From the NCBI GenBank assembly GCA_030613025.1, contig JAUWMT010000022.1, forward strand, positions 1 to 42,465: a DNA stretch of 42,465 bases, in the 5' to 3' direction. The notes under the pieces are model-generated. The model saw nothing but the letters and a program-made list of their open reading frames with translations. It made no database searches and was not told the DNA's origin. Origin of the DNA: Candidatus Cloacimonadota bacterium. GTDB lineage: Bacteria > Cloacimonadota > Cloacimonadia > JGIOTU-2. A program made the position numbers and the translations under genes. Shown piece by piece: positions 42,329 through 42,465 of the stretch; the stretch's first letter is position 1; every line of letters starts with the position of its first letter.

Positions 42329-42463
42329 CTATCGTTCCTTATTCTTTTTCGCAGTATCCGCCAACTGGCGGAAAAGTATTGAGATCAACTCATCTGTCTC
42401 CTGCAATAAAGGGGACAATTTTGTTGAGGGTTGAATTAATTTTGCCTTTACTATTATCTTCAA
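42329..42463 (-). CDS. Four-helix-bundle (S23/intervening-sequence type) protein, C-terminal part
   Basis: Forty-four codons are visible before the stop at 42329 (on the minus strand); the front lies outside the window. The pattern LKIIVKAKLIQ, then LSPLLQETDELISIL, matches the last two helices of the small four-helix-bundle proteins found in 23S rRNA intervening sequences and freely in genomes. The end, FRQLADTAKKNKER, holds the 16-bp palindrome TCCGCCAGTTGGCGGA (42357-42372), in frame, where family members usually have a short helix tail. Function of the family is not established. Confidence 0.65.
   Translation of the reverse strand: MKIIVKAKLIQPSTKLSPLLQETDELISILFRQLADTAKKNKER
42357..42372. 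repeat. Perfect 7-bp-stem palindrome in the four-helix-bundle gene
   Basis: TCCGCCA (42357-42363) pairs with TGGCGGA (42366-42372) around two bases. It encodes the RQLA part of the protein tail, and may be an inserted dispersed repeat. Confidence 0.6.
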
Positions 42464-42465
42464 CC

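Overview
The window looks like a chromosomal segment of an AT-rich, uncultured, diderm (Gram-negative) bacterium of the FCB group. A member of Candidatus Cloacimonadota or a close relative is my best guess. This is inference, not proof. Supporting signs are the outer-membrane machinery (TamB-like protein, LptD, LolD/LolE, several lipoproteins), a PorV-like barrel together with a protease carrying a C-terminal type IX secretion (Por) sorting domain, a butyrate kinase, and the cmk-plsC-ispH-rpsA gene order. No rRNA, tRNA or CRISPR array was found.

Layout. Positions 1-300 hold the truncated end of an IS481-type element and two small arrays of 9-bp repeats. Positions 305-12860 are on the minus strand: a TamB-like protein, the lolD-lolE lipoprotein-release transporter, a secreted PEGA-like protein, then a three-gene operon (large cytoplasmic GH13 enzyme, beta-helix lipoprotein, methyltransferase). 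Positions 13018-16547 are on the plus strand: LptD and a lipoprotein with a PKD domain and an endonuclease/exonuclease/phosphatase domain. Positions 16703-21240 are on the minus strand: cmk-plsC-ispH-rpsA, ending in a clear intrinsic terminator. The S1 protein has an unusual charged N-terminal extension of about 205 residues.

Positions 21368-27950 are a compact plus-strand operon: a WecA/MraY-type phosphosugar transferase, a TPR-like lipoprotein, a DUF5683-like membrane protein, a small lipoprotein, a PcrA/UvrD helicase and a PorV-like protein. Positions 28101-30057 are two tandem paralogous outer-membrane proteins followed by a terminator. Positions 30164-38727 carry butyrate kinase, then a surface-glycan block: TagD-like cytidylyltransferase, GT4, GT2 and GT9 glycosyltransferases, a CDP-glycerol glycerophosphotransferase-like protein and a LicC-like nucleotidyltransferase. 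A clostripain-like protease with a sorting domain follows. A decayed copy of the 3' end of buk sits just after tagD. Positions 38947-42174 (minus) are a two-gene FAD/iron-sulfur amine or amino-acid dehydrogenase. The right edge holds a short repeat pair and the C-terminus of a four-helix-bundle (S23/IVP-type) protein.

No single block is clearly a new defence or mobile system. The most unusual items are the CDP-glycerol-type glycan genes in a diderm background, the buk remnant inside that locus, the extended S1 protein, a near-identical 108-bp block shared by the tandem outer-membrane proteins, and several structured intergenic repeats that look like dispersed or mobile elements.
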